Below are positions 9,151 through 17,338 of a stretch of DNA of 64,000 bases, in pieces. The position numbers and the translations under genes are program-made. The stretch comes from Planctomycetota bacterium. GTDB lineage: Bacteria > Planctomycetota > Phycisphaerae > Phycisphaerales > Phycisphaeraceae. Position 1 is the first letter of the stretch. Every line of letters begins with the position of its first letter. A model generated the notes under the pieces. The model searched no databases. It was not told the DNA's origin and saw only the letters and a list, made by a program, of their open reading frames with translations. The stretch spans positions 38,846-102,845 of the forward strand of contig JAIOPN010000026.1 in NCBI GenBank assembly GCA_021413865.1, given 5' to 3'.

Positions 9151-10434
9151 ATGAAACTGACACGACGGTTTTTCCTGAAATCCACCGGGGCGCTGGCGGC
9201 CTATTGCGGGCTGGCACCGCTGGACTCGCTGGCACTCGCGGCCGCGCCGGCGGTGGATGCGAAGCCGGTGACGCGCGGCAAGACGTTCGTCGTGATCTTC
9301 CTGCGCGGCGGGGCGGACGGGCTCAACCTCGTCGTCCCCTGGAAAGAGTCGCACTATTACGAGATGCGCCGCGGCCTGGCGATCCGCCCGCCCGGGGAGG
9401 CCAACGGCGGGCTCGATCTCGATGGTTTCTTCGCGCTCCACCCGCGCATGAAGGCGATGACGCCGCTGTTCGACTCCGGCCTGGCCGTCGCGGCGCACGC
9501 CGTGGGCTACGACAAAAACACCCGTTCACACTTCGAGGAGCAGGACGTGTGGGAGACCGGCGTGGTGGGGAACACGCTGGGGTCCGACGGCTGGCTGAAC
9601 CGCCATCTGCAGACATCGGAGGGCCACGGCCCGCTGCGCGCCGTGGCGGTGGGCGACACGCTGCCACGCATTTTGCGCGGTCCGGTGAACGCTTACGCCG
9701 TGCGCGGGCTGGACCAGCTCACGATGCCGAAATCGAGCGGGGGCGATACGGTCGTCTCGGCGCTGGAGCACGCCTACAAGGTCGATCCGAAGGAGCACGC
9801 GGGCCCGGCGCGTGATTTGGTGACGCAGACCGGCCGGGCGACGCTCGACGGGCTGCGCATCTTGCAGGAGGTCGCGTCGCGCCCCGACAAGTCACCAAAA
9901 TATCCGGATACCGAGGTCGCCCGACGGTTGCACCAGGTGGCGCGGATGGTCAAGGCGGACATCGGCCTGGAGGTCGCCGAGGTCGATTACAACGGGTGGG
10001 ACACGCACCAGTACCAGAGCTACGGCGGCCTCGACGGTCCGTTCTCAAATCTCGCGGGGGGCCTGGGCGATGCGATGGCGGCCTTCGCGCAGGACCTGGG
10101 CGACCGCATGGACGACGTGCTGGTGCTCACGCTCAGCGACTTTGGCCGGACCGCGGCGGAGAACGGCACGTCGGGCACGGACCACGGCTGGGCGAGTTGC
10201 ATGTTCGCCATGGGCGGTACGGTGCTCCGCGCCTCGGGCGGGAAGGCACGCAAGGTGGTGACGGCCAAGTGGCCCGGCCTCGCGCCGGACCAGCTCCACG
10301 AGGGGCGCGACCTGCTGCACACGATGGATTTCAGAGATGTGCTGGCCGAGGCGGTGCGCGTCCACCTGGGCAACCCGAATCTGGCAAAGGTGCTGCCCGG
10401 CCGAGACGCCAAACCCGTCGGTCTCTTCGCCTGA
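9151..10434 (+). CDS. DUF1501 family protein with twin-arginine signal
   Basis: 427 residues. The N-terminus MKLTRRFFLKSTGALAA is a classical Tat signal (T-R-R-x-F-L-K), so a folded, probably cofactor-containing protein is exported. The body has family marks FLRGGADGLNLVVPW, YDKNTRSHFEEQDVWETG and LSDFGRTAAENG...TDHGW, which belong to the alkaline-phosphatase/sulfatase-like fold annotated as DUF1501. The start is ATG 9151 with GAGGA about 7 nt upstream, rather than the in-frame TTG at 9133. It is co-transcribed with the preceding DUF1800 gene, the usual arrangement for this pair. Confidence 0.9.
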   Translation: MKLTRRFFLKSTGALAAYCGLAPLDSLALAAAPAVDAKPVTRGKTFVVIFLRGGADGLNLVVPWKESHYYEMRRGLAIRPPGEANGGLDLDGFFALHPRMKAMTPLFDSGLAVAAHAVGYDKNTRSHFEEQDVWETGVVGNTLGSDGWLNRHLQTSEGHGPLRAVAVGDTLPRILRGPVNAYAVRGLDQLTMPKSSGGDTVVSALEHAYKVDPKEHAGPARDLVTQTGRATLDGLRILQEVASRPDKSPKYPDTEVARRLHQVARMVKADIGLEVAEVDYNGWDTHQYQSYGGLDGPFSNLAGGLGDAMAAFAQDLGDRMDDVLVLTLSDFGRTAAENGTSGTDHGWASCMFAMGGTVLRASGGKARKVVTAKWPGLAPDQLHEGRDLLHTMDFRDVLAEAVRVHLGNPNLAKVLPGRDAKPVGLFA

Positions 10435-10440
10435 TCCACC

Positions 10441-10459
10441 GCCGCTCGCGGCTTAGCGT
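10441..10459 (+). repeat. Palindromic-type repeat, copy A (inverted partner at 11230-11248)
   Basis: A 19-bp unit (GCCGCTCGCGGCTTAGCGT) that recurs exactly, in inverted orientation, at 11230-11248 on the other side of the CoaB-like gene. It contains the near-palindrome GCCGC/GCGGC. It starts 6 bp after the DUF1501 stop codon. It looks like a dispersed REP-type intergenic element. Confidence 0.7.
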
Positions 10460-10474
10460 CCCCCTTGGTTGACG

Positions 10475-10480
10475 TATCAT
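10475..10480 (+). promoter_or_regulatory. -10 box TATCAT, leaderless geometry
   Basis: TATCAT ends 6 nt before the ATG of the CoaB-like gene. A transcript started at the usual 6-8 nt from the box would begin at or next to the A of the start codon. No Shine-Dalgarno sequence is visible. Confidence 0.45.
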
Positions 10481-10486
10481 CGTGGC

Positions 10487-11236
10487 ATGCCCGACGCCGC
10501 CCCACCCCGGTTCCTGGTCACCGCCGGCAGCACGCGTGAGCGCATCGACGATGTGCGTGACTGGGGCAACATCTTCACCGGGAACACCGGCCTGGCGATC
10601 GCCCGCGCCCTGGCCGAGGTGGGCGAGGTGGACCTGCTCACCGCCAACCGGGCGCACGTCGATGAGTTGCTCGGCGGCGGCGGGGGCAGGCACCTGATCC
10701 ACGCGACGGGTTTCACCACGCACGCCGAGTTGAAGGCGGAACTTCAGGCGGCGGTGACCAAGCGGGATTACGCGGCGGTCTTCATGAGCGCGGCGGTGTC
10801 GGACTACAGCCCCAAGCGTGTGTACGAGGTGATCGAGAAAAAGGCCGATGCATCGTCCAAGGATGGTGCGCGGGAGGTGTGGGTGGTGCGCGACGTGCAG
10901 AAGGGGAAGGTGTCGAGCGCTCATCGGCGGATCGCGGTGCTCGCCGAGCCGACGGAGAAGCTCGTGGACCTGTTCCGAGGGGCGTGGGGGTACCGCGGGC
11001 TGCTGGTGAAGTTTAAGTTGGAGGTCGGGCTGTCGAAGGAGGAATTGATCCGCGTGGGGCAGGCGAGCCGGCGGGCGAGCGGGGCGGAGTATTTAGTTGC
11101 CAACACGTTGGCGATGGTGGGTGGGCCGGAGGCGGGGGCGTATCTGTTGAGCGAGGTGGGGGAGGAGTGGGTCCCGCGCGGGGAGTTGGCGGCGCGTCTG
11201 GCGGCGGTGGTGCGAGAGGCAATCAAGACACGCTAA
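10487..11236 (+). CDS. Stand-alone phosphopantothenoylcysteine synthetase (CoaB) domain protein
   Basis: 249 residues. RFLVTAGSTRERIDDVR is the CoaB (DFP C-terminal) nucleotide-binding start. It is followed by FTGNTGLAIARAL, a VFMSAAVSDYSP motif and a C-terminal ASGAEYLVANTL, matching the NTP/phosphopantothenate-binding sites. The domain joins cysteine to 4'-phosphopantothenate in coenzyme A synthesis. The CoaC flavoprotein decarboxylase half, normally fused at the N-terminus, is absent, so a separate CoaC should exist elsewhere. The ATG at 10487 follows a -10 box by 6 nt. Its TAA stop lies within a 19-bp repeat, and a second, inverted copy lies before the gene. Confidence 0.78.
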   Translation: MPDAAPPRFLVTAGSTRERIDDVRDWGNIFTGNTGLAIARALAEVGEVDLLTANRAHVDELLGGGGGRHLIHATGFTTHAELKAELQAAVTKRDYAAVFMSAAVSDYSPKRVYEVIEKKADASSKDGAREVWVVRDVQKGKVSSAHRRIAVLAEPTEKLVDLFRGAWGYRGLLVKFKLEVGLSKEELIRVGQASRRASGAEYLVANTLAMVGGPEAGAYLLSEVGEEWVPRGELAARLAAVVREAIKTR

Positions 11237-11248
11237 GCCGCGAGCGGC
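11230..11248 (-). repeat. Palindromic-type repeat, copy B (inverted)
   Basis: Exact reverse complement of the 19-bp unit at 10441-10459. Here the repeat supplies the TAA stop codon (11234-11236) of the CoaB-like gene. It lies just outside the end of thrC, which finishes at 11249. Confidence 0.7.
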
Positions 11249-12742
11249 TCAATACTCGCTGACGGGAAGGTTTTTCAGGGAGGCGGGCTCTTTGCCTTGC
11301 GGCGCGATCGTGTTGTGCGAGGGGGCGCCGATGGCGCGGATGATGGCGTCGAGGTCGTCGGGCACCTGGATGGGACGGCAGGCCATCTTGCCGTGCGGCT
11401 CAGAGCGCGGGGCGGTCTCCTGGATACTCTTCATGTCGATGCCGGTGTGGTATTTCACGGTGGCGTCGGGGTCTTTCAGGACGTGGCCGGTGAGGATGCA
11501 GACGACGCGCTCGCCCGGGGAGATGACGCCCTCGCGCAGGAGCATGTGCGCCCCGGCGACGCTCGCGGCGCTGGCGGGCTCGCAGCCGAAGCCGTAGCGG
11601 CCGACCATCGCCTTGTGCTCGAGGATGGTCTCGTCGTCCACCTCGCGTACGACGCCGTTCATCGCCTCGAGGGAGCGCAGCGCCTTGGGCAGGTTGACGG
11701 GCCTGCCGATCTCGATCGCGCTGGCGATGGTGTGGGCGTGGACGTCGCTGGCGTCCATCTGCTGGTAGAAGGCGTTGACCTTCGCGGCGTCGTAGCGCCC
11801 GCCATTCCAGCGGATGCCGATCTCGTTGTAGAGTCGGTGCAGCGGGTTGGCGCCGTGCGCCTGGATGACGGCGAGGCGCGGGATTTTCTTGATCAGCCCC
11901 AGATCGCGCAGCTCGGTGAACGCCTTGCCGAACGCGGAGCAGTTCCCCAGGTTCCCGCCGGGCACGACGATCCAGTCGGGCACCTGCCAGTCCATCGCCT
12001 CGAGCACGCGGTACATGATGGACTTCTGCCCCTCGAGCCGGAAGGGGTTGACGGAGTTCATCAGGTAGATGCCAAGGTCCTTGCGCTCCACGGCGATCTG
12101 CCGGACGCGGCGGAGGCAGGCGTCGAAGTCGCCCTCGATCTGGAGCGTGCGGGCGCCGTAGTCCAGCGCCTGCGAGAGCTTCCCGTAGGCGATTTTTCCC
12201 GAGCCGATGAAGACGATGCCCGTCATCTCGCTGAGCGAGGCGAACATGGCGAGGCTGGCGGAGGTGTTGCCGGTGCTGGCGCAGGCGACGCGGTTGGCGC
12301 CGATCATGCGGGCGTGGGTGAAGGCGGCGGTCATGCCGTTGTCTTTGAACGAGCCCGACGGGTTGAGCCCCTCGTATTGCAGGAAGAGGTTGCCGGGCTT
12401 GATGCCGATGTGGGACGCGAGCAGGCGTGCGTCCTGCAGGTTGGTGCGGCCCTCTCCGACGGTGACGATCTGGTCCTCGGAGTTGTAGAAGGGCATGAGC
12501 TCCCGGAACCGCCAGACGCCCGAGAAATCCAGCGCCCCCTGGCCGCTCTCGCCCTTGGTCATCCAGCGGTGCTCGAAGTGCGCGAATGATTTGGGCACCG
12601 GCAGCTTCGCCCAGTCGTATTGGATGTCCAGCAGCGAGGATTTTTTCTTCTTCTCGCAGGCCGGGCAGGAGACGTGCACCTCCTCCACCGGGTAAGTCGC
12701 GCCGCAGTCGGGGTCGATGCATTTCTGGAAGGCGTGGGTCAT
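11249..12742 (-). CDS. thrC: Threonine synthase
   Basis: 497 residues. It converts O-phosphohomoserine to threonine with pyridoxal phosphate. The PLP lysine is K133 in [14 protein letters not shown]; the substrate-binding [11 protein letters not shown] and cofactor-phosphate region [14 protein letters not shown] follow, then [13 protein letters not shown]. The N-terminus carries a four-cysteine zinc-ribbon-like element (C8, C13, C26, C29), seen in the longer plant/archaeal-type branch. The ATG at 12742 is supported by a TACAAT box 8 nt upstream; the frame continues upstream but overlaps the divergent C26 peptidase gene. No other threonine genes are nearby. Confidence 0.93.
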   Translation of the reverse strand: MTHAFQKCIDPDCGATYPVEEVHVSCPACEKKKKSSLLDIQYDWAKLPVPKSFAHFEHRWMTKGESGQGALDFSGVWRFRELMPFYNSEDQIVTVGEGRTNLQDARLLASHIGIKPGNLFLQYEGLNPSGSFKDNGMTAAFTHARMIGANRVACASTGNTSASLAMFASLSEMTGIVFIGSGKIAYGKLSQALDYGARTLQIEGDFDACLRRVRQIAVERKDLGIYLMNSVNPFRLEGQKSIMYRVLEAMDWQVPDWIVVPGGNLGNCSAFGKAFTELRDLGLIKKIPRLAVIQAHGANPLHRLYNEIGIRWNGGRYDAAKVNAFYQQMDASDVHAHTIASAIEIGRPVNLPKALRSLEAMNGVVREVDDETILEHKAMVGRYGFGCEPASAASVAGAHMLLREGVISPGERVVCILTGHVLKDPDATVKYHTGIDMKSIQETAPRSEPHGKMACRPIQVPDDLDAIIRAIGAPSHNTIAPQGKEPASLKNLPVSEY

Positions 12743-12750
12743 AGGCGGAC

Positions 12751-12756
12751 ATTGTA
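12751..12756 (-). promoter_or_regulatory. -10 box TACAAT for thrC, leaderless geometry
   Basis: On the minus strand TACAAT is followed by 8 nt and then the thrC ATG. It is the mirror image of the box at 12785-12790 serving the divergent gene. The whole divergent promoter region is only 54 bp. Confidence 0.5.
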
Positions 12757-12784
12757 CGGAATGCACGGCATCGGGCGTGGCCTC

Positions 12785-12790
12785 TACAAT
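12785..12790 (+). promoter_or_regulatory. -10 box TACAAT for the C26 peptidase gene, leaderless geometry
   Basis: TACAAT is separated by 6 nt (GGGGCC) from the ATG at 12797. The predicted transcription start coincides with the initiation codon. Confidence 0.5.
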
Positions 12791-12796
12791 GGGGCC

Positions 12797-13492
12797 ATGC
12801 CCGCACCCCTCATCGGCATCACGAGCGACAACAAGGACAACGCCGATGCTTCCAATCGGTACGAGTCGCCGGTGGCTTACGCCCGCGCCGTGGCGGAGGC
12901 GGGGGGCGTGCCGGTGATCCTGCCGCAGGAGGCCGAACTGGCCGACGAGTACGTCCGGCGGTGCGACGGCATCCTCATGACCGGCGGGGCGGACCCGCGG
13001 ACGGAGGCGTTCGGCGCGCCGACGCACGCGGCGGCGAAGGTCATGGCCCAGCGCCGGCAGACATTTGATCTCTCGCTCCTCGCCGCGCTCGACCGCCGCA
13101 AAAACCGCCCCACACTGGGCGTCTGCCTGGGCATGCAGCTCATGTCGCTCCACGCCGGCGGGAAGATCAACCAACACCTCCCCGACACGCTCGGCGACCG
13201 CGCGGCCCAGCACCAGAAAGACAACCGTCACGCCGTGGTGGTGCGGGCAAAGGATTCCGTGCTGGGCGACGTGGCCGACGCATCGGTCGTCTCGTGGCAC
13301 CACCAGGCGGTGGCGGACCCGGGACGATTGCGCTTGGTGGCGACGGCGCCGGACGGTGTGATCGAGGCGGTGGACGACCCGGCCCGCGCCTTTTACCTGG
13401 GCGTGCAGTGGCACCCGGAGCGTGGCGGCGACGGGCCGCTTAACGCGGGGCTGATCCGGCGGTTTTTAGACGCCTGTCGTTCCGCCACATGA
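12797..13492 (+). CDS. Class I glutamine-amidotransferase-like hydrolase (peptidase C26, PuuD-like)
   Basis: 231 residues. Catalytic triad elements are visible: nucleophile C110 in LGVCLGMQL and His/Glu in QWHPERG near residue 211. The N-terminus [12 protein letters not shown] and ILMTGGADP are typical of gamma-glutamyl-GABA hydrolases, which cleave gamma-glutamyl amides in polyamine and related catabolism. Whether putrescine is the real substrate cannot be told, as no other puu genes are present. The start is ATG 12797 (see the promoter entry). The last 53 bp overlap the 3' end of convergently transcribed lspA. Confidence 0.82.
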   Translation: MPAPLIGITSDNKDNADASNRYESPVAYARAVAEAGGVPVILPQEAELADEYVRRCDGILMTGGADPRTEAFGAPTHAAAKVMAQRRQTFDLSLLAALDRRKNRPTLGVCLGMQLMSLHAGGKINQHLPDTLGDRAAQHQKDNRHAVVVRAKDSVLGDVADASVVSWHHQAVADPGRLRLVATAPDGVIEAVDDPARAFYLGVQWHPERGGDGPLNAGLIRRFLDACRSAT

Positions 13493-14081
13493 CCAGGATC
13501 ATCAGGATCACGCCGACCACCAGCGCCGCGTCGGCGAGGTTAAAGATCCACGGGTAGACCTCGTCAACGCCGTGCGGCCAGTGCCAGCCGAACGGCAGCC
13601 GTACGCCGGGGAAGAGATAGAACATGTCCCGCACCGCGTGGAACATGACGCGGTCGTAGAGGTTCCCCAGGGCCCCCGAGAGGATCATCGCCAGGGCGGC
13701 GTGCGAGAGGAACGCCCGCGCCGGCAGGCGGTAAAACACCCGCGTGATGACCACCAGGGCCACAATGCTCACCGCCGCGAAGAGCCACTGTGAGCCTTTG
13801 CCTAGCCCGAAGACCGCACCGGTGTTGGTCGTCAGCCGCAGGCTCAGCACGTGCGGGATCAGCACCATCGGTTCGTGCGGATATTCCGCCCAGAAGAGTT
13901 GATCGACCGCGCTGCGTTCGAGGCGCGTCACCCGGACGCCGGCGACGTGGGCGAACGACCACTCTTTTACCCACAGGTCGGCGGCCAGCAGGACGAGGGT
14001 CAGCCCGACAAACCACGCGACCGAGAGCGCGTCGCGCCCGGCGGGGCGGCTCGGCGGAGATTGTGCGGCTGTGTCGGTCAT
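13440..14081 (-). CDS. lspA: Lipoprotein signal peptidase (signal peptidase II)
   Basis: 213 residues with four predicted membrane segments. The aspartic-protease pair is D152 (VRDMFYL) and D184 (FNLADA); other LspA marks are [11 protein letters not shown] and [11 protein letters not shown]. It removes signal peptides from prolipoproteins in the inner membrane. It is longer than the E. coli enzyme because of a loop with [11 protein letters not shown] between the first membrane segment and TTNTGA. The start is ATG 14081; an in-frame GTG at 14093 would give a 4-bp GTGA overlap with the upstream dehydrogenase gene and is a real alternative. The 3' end overlaps the convergent C26 gene by 53 bp. 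Confidence 0.9.
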   Translation of the reverse strand: MTDTAAQSPPSRPAGRDALSVAWFVGLTLVLLAADLWVKEWSFAHVAGVRVTRLERSAVDQLFWAEYPHEPMVLIPHVLSLRLTTNTGAVFGLGKGSQWLFAAVSIVALVVITRVFYRLPARAFLSHAALAMILSGALGNLYDRVMFHAVRDMFYLFPGVRLPFGWHWPHGVDEVYPWIFNLADAALVVGVILMILVMWRNDRRLKTAGSAPR

Positions 14082-14089
14082 GGTCTGAA

Positions 14090-15130
14090 TCACAGCCCTT
14101 GGAGCTGTTTGGGCGAGAGTTCGTTGAGGAGCGGCCGGCCGTCACGGAAGCGGATCAGGTTCTGGCTGAAGATGTCCCACACGCGCTTGGGGTATGTTTG
14201 CGTGTCCCCCGAGCCGGCGATGTGCGGCGTGAGGATGACGTTGGGCATCGCCCAGAGCGGGTGGTCGGGCGGCAGGGGGTAGTGGTAGTGCGTGTCCAGC
14301 GCGGCGGCGGCGATCCAGCCTTCACGCAAAGCGCGGAGCAGCGCCTGCTCCTGGATCAACGGCCCGCGCGCCGGGTTGAGCAGGCAGGCGTGGCGGGGGA
14401 GCGCTCGTAATTCTTCCTCGCCGATCGCGCCGCGCGAGGCGTTGGTCATGGGCATGGCGACGATCAGGAAATCCAGCCCGCGCAGGAACTCTGCGCGATC
14501 CTCCATGCGGAAGACGCGGTCCGGCAGCTTGCCGTCCGGGTCGCCGCTGCCCGGCACGACGTACTTGTCCTCGCGTTTGGCCACGCCGCTGCGGGTGAGG
14601 GCGTGGACGGTCATGTTCATGGCCTTGCAGAGACGCGCCGCCTCGCGCGCCAGCCCGCCGTAGCCCCAGAAGCCGACGGTCGAGCCGCGCACCTCGCGCT
14701 GGAACCGGGCCGCGCGGTCCCAGACGGCCTTGTCCTGGTTGCGGATCATGCCGCGCACGTCGCGCGCCAGGTTGACGATCATGGCCGCGCACCACTCGCC
14801 GATGGGCACATCGAAGGTGCCCAGGGCGTTGCTCGCCCGGATGCCCTTCGCCGGCAGGCCCAGCGGGATGTACTGCTCGTAACCGGCCGAGGCGAGCTGC
14901 ACCCACTTAACCTGTTTGGCGTCGTGGAAATTTTTCGGGGCAATGCCCGAGCAGAAGAGCACGTCGATGTCGCGCAGCTTTTCGATCGGCCAATTGTTCT
15001 CGATCTCTCCGTGGACGCCCGCGGAGGGCTCATCCATGAACAGGAACTCGACGCCGGGCTCGCGCCGCAGCTCGGTCAGCGTGGGCTCGTATTGGGGGAC
15101 GGTGATGAGGACTTTCAGGTTGCTGCTCAT
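14090..15130 (-). CDS. D-2-hydroxyacid dehydrogenase, NAD-dependent
   Basis: 346 residues. A Rossmann domain holds STVGFWGYGGLAREAARL as a modified GxGxxG. Catalytic-domain residues include Arg in LLNPARGPLI and His in LTPHIAGSG, with ALDTHY in between. The family reduces 2-keto acids to D-2-hydroxyacids or oxidises phosphoglycerate-type substrates. The sequence does not look like SerA (no ACT domain), so the substrate is open. The ATG at 15130 is preceded by TACCAT at 7 nt. It is directly upstream of lspA, possibly co-transcribed. Confidence 0.83.
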   Translation of the reverse strand: MSSNLKVLITVPQYEPTLTELRREPGVEFLFMDEPSAGVHGEIENNWPIEKLRDIDVLFCSGIAPKNFHDAKQVKWVQLASAGYEQYIPLGLPAKGIRASNALGTFDVPIGEWCAAMIVNLARDVRGMIRNQDKAVWDRAARFQREVRGSTVGFWGYGGLAREAARLCKAMNMTVHALTRSGVAKREDKYVVPGSGDPDGKLPDRVFRMEDRAEFLRGLDFLIVAMPMTNASRGAIGEEELRALPRHACLLNPARGPLIQEQALLRALREGWIAAAALDTHYHYPLPPDHPLWAMPNVILTPHIAGSGDTQTYPKRVWDIFSQNLIRFRDGRPLLNELSPKQLQGL

Positions 15131-15137
15131 GGCCGAG

Positions 15138-15143
15138 ATGGTA
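15138..15143 (-). promoter_or_regulatory. -10 box TACCAT, leaderless geometry
   Basis: On the minus strand TACCAT is followed by 7 nt and the ATG of the D-2-hydroxyacid dehydrogenase gene. No Shine-Dalgarno fits in this space. Confidence 0.45.
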
Positions 15144-15159
15144 GCGGATCAGTTTGCGC

Positions 15160-16395
15160 TTAGTTGAGCAGTACTTTCCCCGGCACCTCATTGAACTCCC
15201 CGCTGCCGGGCACGAAGGGGAACTTGCGACGGATTTCGTCGGTGATGCGGATGCCCAAGCCGGGCGTGGTGGGGGGGAGGATCATGCCGTCTCGCATCAC
15301 CAGGGAGTCACCGACGACCTCGCTGTGCAGGCCGGCGTAGTCGGGGGGCACTTCGAGGATGCATGTGTTCGCCGCCGCGAAGCCGCAGTGCACGTTCTGC
15401 ATCAGCGAGCCGCCCGCGCCCCAGGCGTGGGTGGCGATCTTCTTCCCCCGCTTCTGGAACTCGCCGGCGATCCGCATGAACTCGGCGATGCCGCCGACGT
15501 ACGAGGCGTCCGGCTGGGCGATGTCGTAGCTGTCGCGGCGCAGGTATTCGAGCCACTCGGGCATCGCCGAGAGGCATTCGCCACCGGCGATCGGCACGCT
15601 CGTCGCCGCCGCGAGCTCGGCGTAGCCCGCCGCATCGGTGTAGGGCAGTGCCTCCTCAAGGAGGAAGATGTTGTGCGGCTCCAGCGCCTTGGCGACGGCG
15701 ATCGCCGTTTTCACGTCCCACACGCCCGCGGGGCTGTTGCCCATGTGGCCGTCGATTAGGATGTCCACCTTCGGCCCGCAGTGCTTGCGGAGGAAAGCGA
15801 TCTTGTCGCCCTCGAAATCGGCGTGCTCGTCGGGCGTCGTCCCGCCGTCGTCCCATTTCCCGGCCTCGAGCTTGCCCGCGCCGACCTTGAAGCCGTGGAA
15901 GCCCAGCCCGAGGTAGTAGTCCACCTTTTCCGCGAGCCTGGCCTTGGGGTAGTTACTCGGGCCGCCGGTGGCGTAGCAGTTCAGGTTTTTGTGCCGCGCG
16001 CCGCCGAGCAGGTCCACCACGGGTTTGCGGCGGACCTTGCCGGCCATGTCCCAGAGCGCCGCCTCGACCGCCGTAAGCACGATCGCGCCCAGGCCGACGC
16101 GGCACCAGAAGTTGCCGCAGTGGTACATGCGCCGCCACATCTCGCCGATCCACGCGGCGGGGTCGGCGTCTTCGCCCACGCGCTGGCCGACGAGGATTGG
16201 GGCGAAGAACTCGACGATGGACGGTACAACCTCGGGGCAGAAATAGCCTGCGTAGGTCTCGCCGATGCCGACGAACTCGGTGTCGGTGAGGATGCGGACG
16301 AAGGCCGCGCTGCGGAGGCCGCGCGCCTCACGCAGGAAGCGGTCGTTGGTGCAGGGGCCCGTGAGGAGGACGGTTTCGAGCGCCGTGATCTTCAT
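15160..16395 (-). CDS. Mandelate racemase/muconate-lactonizing-type enolase-superfamily enzyme
   Basis: 411 residues. A capping domain is followed by a TIM barrel with the three metal ligands in order: Asp in VDILIDGHMGN, Glu in FLLEEALPY and Glu in IAGGECLSA. A catalytic His sits in IATHAWGAGG. The barrel lysine motif reads GFKVGAG, so only the first Lys of the usual KxK is present; the second is Gly. That points to a sugar-acid dehydratase-like or racemase subgroup with a different base (inference). The start is ATG 16395, preceded by TATGCT at 8 nt. It is monocistronic as far as can be seen. Confidence 0.82.
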   Translation of the reverse strand: MKITALETVLLTGPCTNDRFLREARGLRSAAFVRILTDTEFVGIGETYAGYFCPEVVPSIVEFFAPILVGQRVGEDADPAAWIGEMWRRMYHCGNFWCRVGLGAIVLTAVEAALWDMAGKVRRKPVVDLLGGARHKNLNCYATGGPSNYPKARLAEKVDYYLGLGFHGFKVGAGKLEAGKWDDGGTTPDEHADFEGDKIAFLRKHCGPKVDILIDGHMGNSPAGVWDVKTAIAVAKALEPHNIFLLEEALPYTDAAGYAELAAATSVPIAGGECLSAMPEWLEYLRRDSYDIAQPDASYVGGIAEFMRIAGEFQKRGKKIATHAWGAGGSLMQNVHCGFAAANTCILEVPPDYAGLHSEVVGDSLVMRDGMILPPTTPGLGIRITDEIRRKFPFVPGSGEFNEVPGKVLLN

Positions 16396-16403
16396 GGAGC
16401 AAA

Positions 16404-16409
16404 AGCATA
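16404..16409 (-). promoter_or_regulatory. -10 box TATGCT, leaderless geometry
   Basis: On the minus strand TATGCT is followed by 8 nt and the ATG of the enolase-superfamily gene. Confidence 0.35.
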
Positions 16410-16474
16410 CCGCATCACGGGCGCGGACGGCGCAGCGGTGCGGTGCGATTTGGGGGATCAGGATGTTCGGATGC

Positions 16475-17167
16475 TCACCGGCGGCCGCCGCGGCGTTCCA
16501 TCTCGCGTGCGGCCTCGATGCAGTACTTGGCCCACGGGGTGACGTCGAGGCGGGGGCGGTTGATGGGGACGCCCTTGGCGAGGCAAACGCCGTAGGTGCC
16601 GCTCTTGATGCGGAGCATGGCGTCGGTGATCTCTTTGAGGAGCTTGCGTTCGGACTCGACCAGGCCGAGCGTGAACTCCTGCTCGTAGTTGTCCGAGCCG
16701 ACGTCCGCCATGTGGAGGGGCATGTTGGAGAGGTTGCCGCCGTCGTTCTTGGCGTCGGTCTGGAGGGACTCAACGTCGCCGAGGATCTCGCTGCGTTTTT
16801 CGAGCAGGAGGGACCAGTAGTGGTCGAGGTCTTTCTTGGTCAGGCCGGTCTTGACTTTGCGGAGGTCGTCCTCGGTGAGGATGACTTCGTCGTGCTCCTC
16901 GCCGTTGTCGGCCTTGGGAACGGGCTTGGCGATGGGCTTGGCGGGGGTGATGTCGGAAGCAACGATAGGCAACTTGGGCTTGATCTTGAGCCCGGTGCCC
17001 TGGGCGAGGTTCAGGCCGGTCGTCCTGGGCTTGAGCGTCGGGGTCGCAACCGCGGGCTTGGCCTTGCTCTTCCCCTTGCCCTTGACCACAGTGGCCTTGG
17101 GCTTGGACTTGAGAGAAGACGCCTTGCCGCTGGTACCGCTCTTCTTGGTGGTCTTTTTCTTGGCCAC
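16475..17167 (-). CDS. DksA/TraR-family protein with basic N-terminal tail and degenerate zinc finger
   Basis: 230 residues. The first 100 are Lys/Ala/Pro-rich and probably disordered. A coiled-coil plus DksA-type segment follows, with MADVGSDNYEQEFTLGL and IKSGTYGVC. The usual four-Cys zinc finger keeps only the first Cys of each pair (YGVCLAKG and AKYCIEAA), so it may not bind zinc. DksA-family proteins bind the RNA polymerase secondary channel. The GTG at 17167 is chosen because AGGAG sits 7 nt before it, giving the typical MAKKK start. The upstream ATG at 17182 would place that Shine-Dalgarno inside the gene. Confidence 0.78.
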   Translation of the reverse strand: MAKKKTTKKSGTSGKASSLKSKPKATVVKGKGKSKAKPAVATPTLKPRTTGLNLAQGTGLKIKPKLPIVASDITPAKPIAKPVPKADNGEEHDEVILTEDDLRKVKTGLTKKDLDHYWSLLLEKRSEILGDVESLQTDAKNDGGNLSNMPLHMADVGSDNYEQEFTLGLVESERKLLKEITDAMLRIKSGTYGVCLAKGVPINRPRLDVTPWAKYCIEAAREMERRGGRR

Positions 17168-17338
17168 GATGAACTCCTGCATGCGCGCCGGCGGTCGGAT
17201 TCCCAATATCCGCACGGCCAGACGCCGCCGAATTACCGCCCCCAACTTGCGAGCCTCGCATGCTACCGGGATGGTACGAGCGCGGCAAGTGGGCTGTTCG
17301 ACGCTGTTTTGTGGGTTTCCGGGAGGCCCCACGCGGCG

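Noticed and set aside
11297..12589. 430-codon plus-strand frame opposite thrC
   Set aside because: Composition is typical of antisense reading (Val/Asp/Gly/His-rich); thrC on the other strand is certain.
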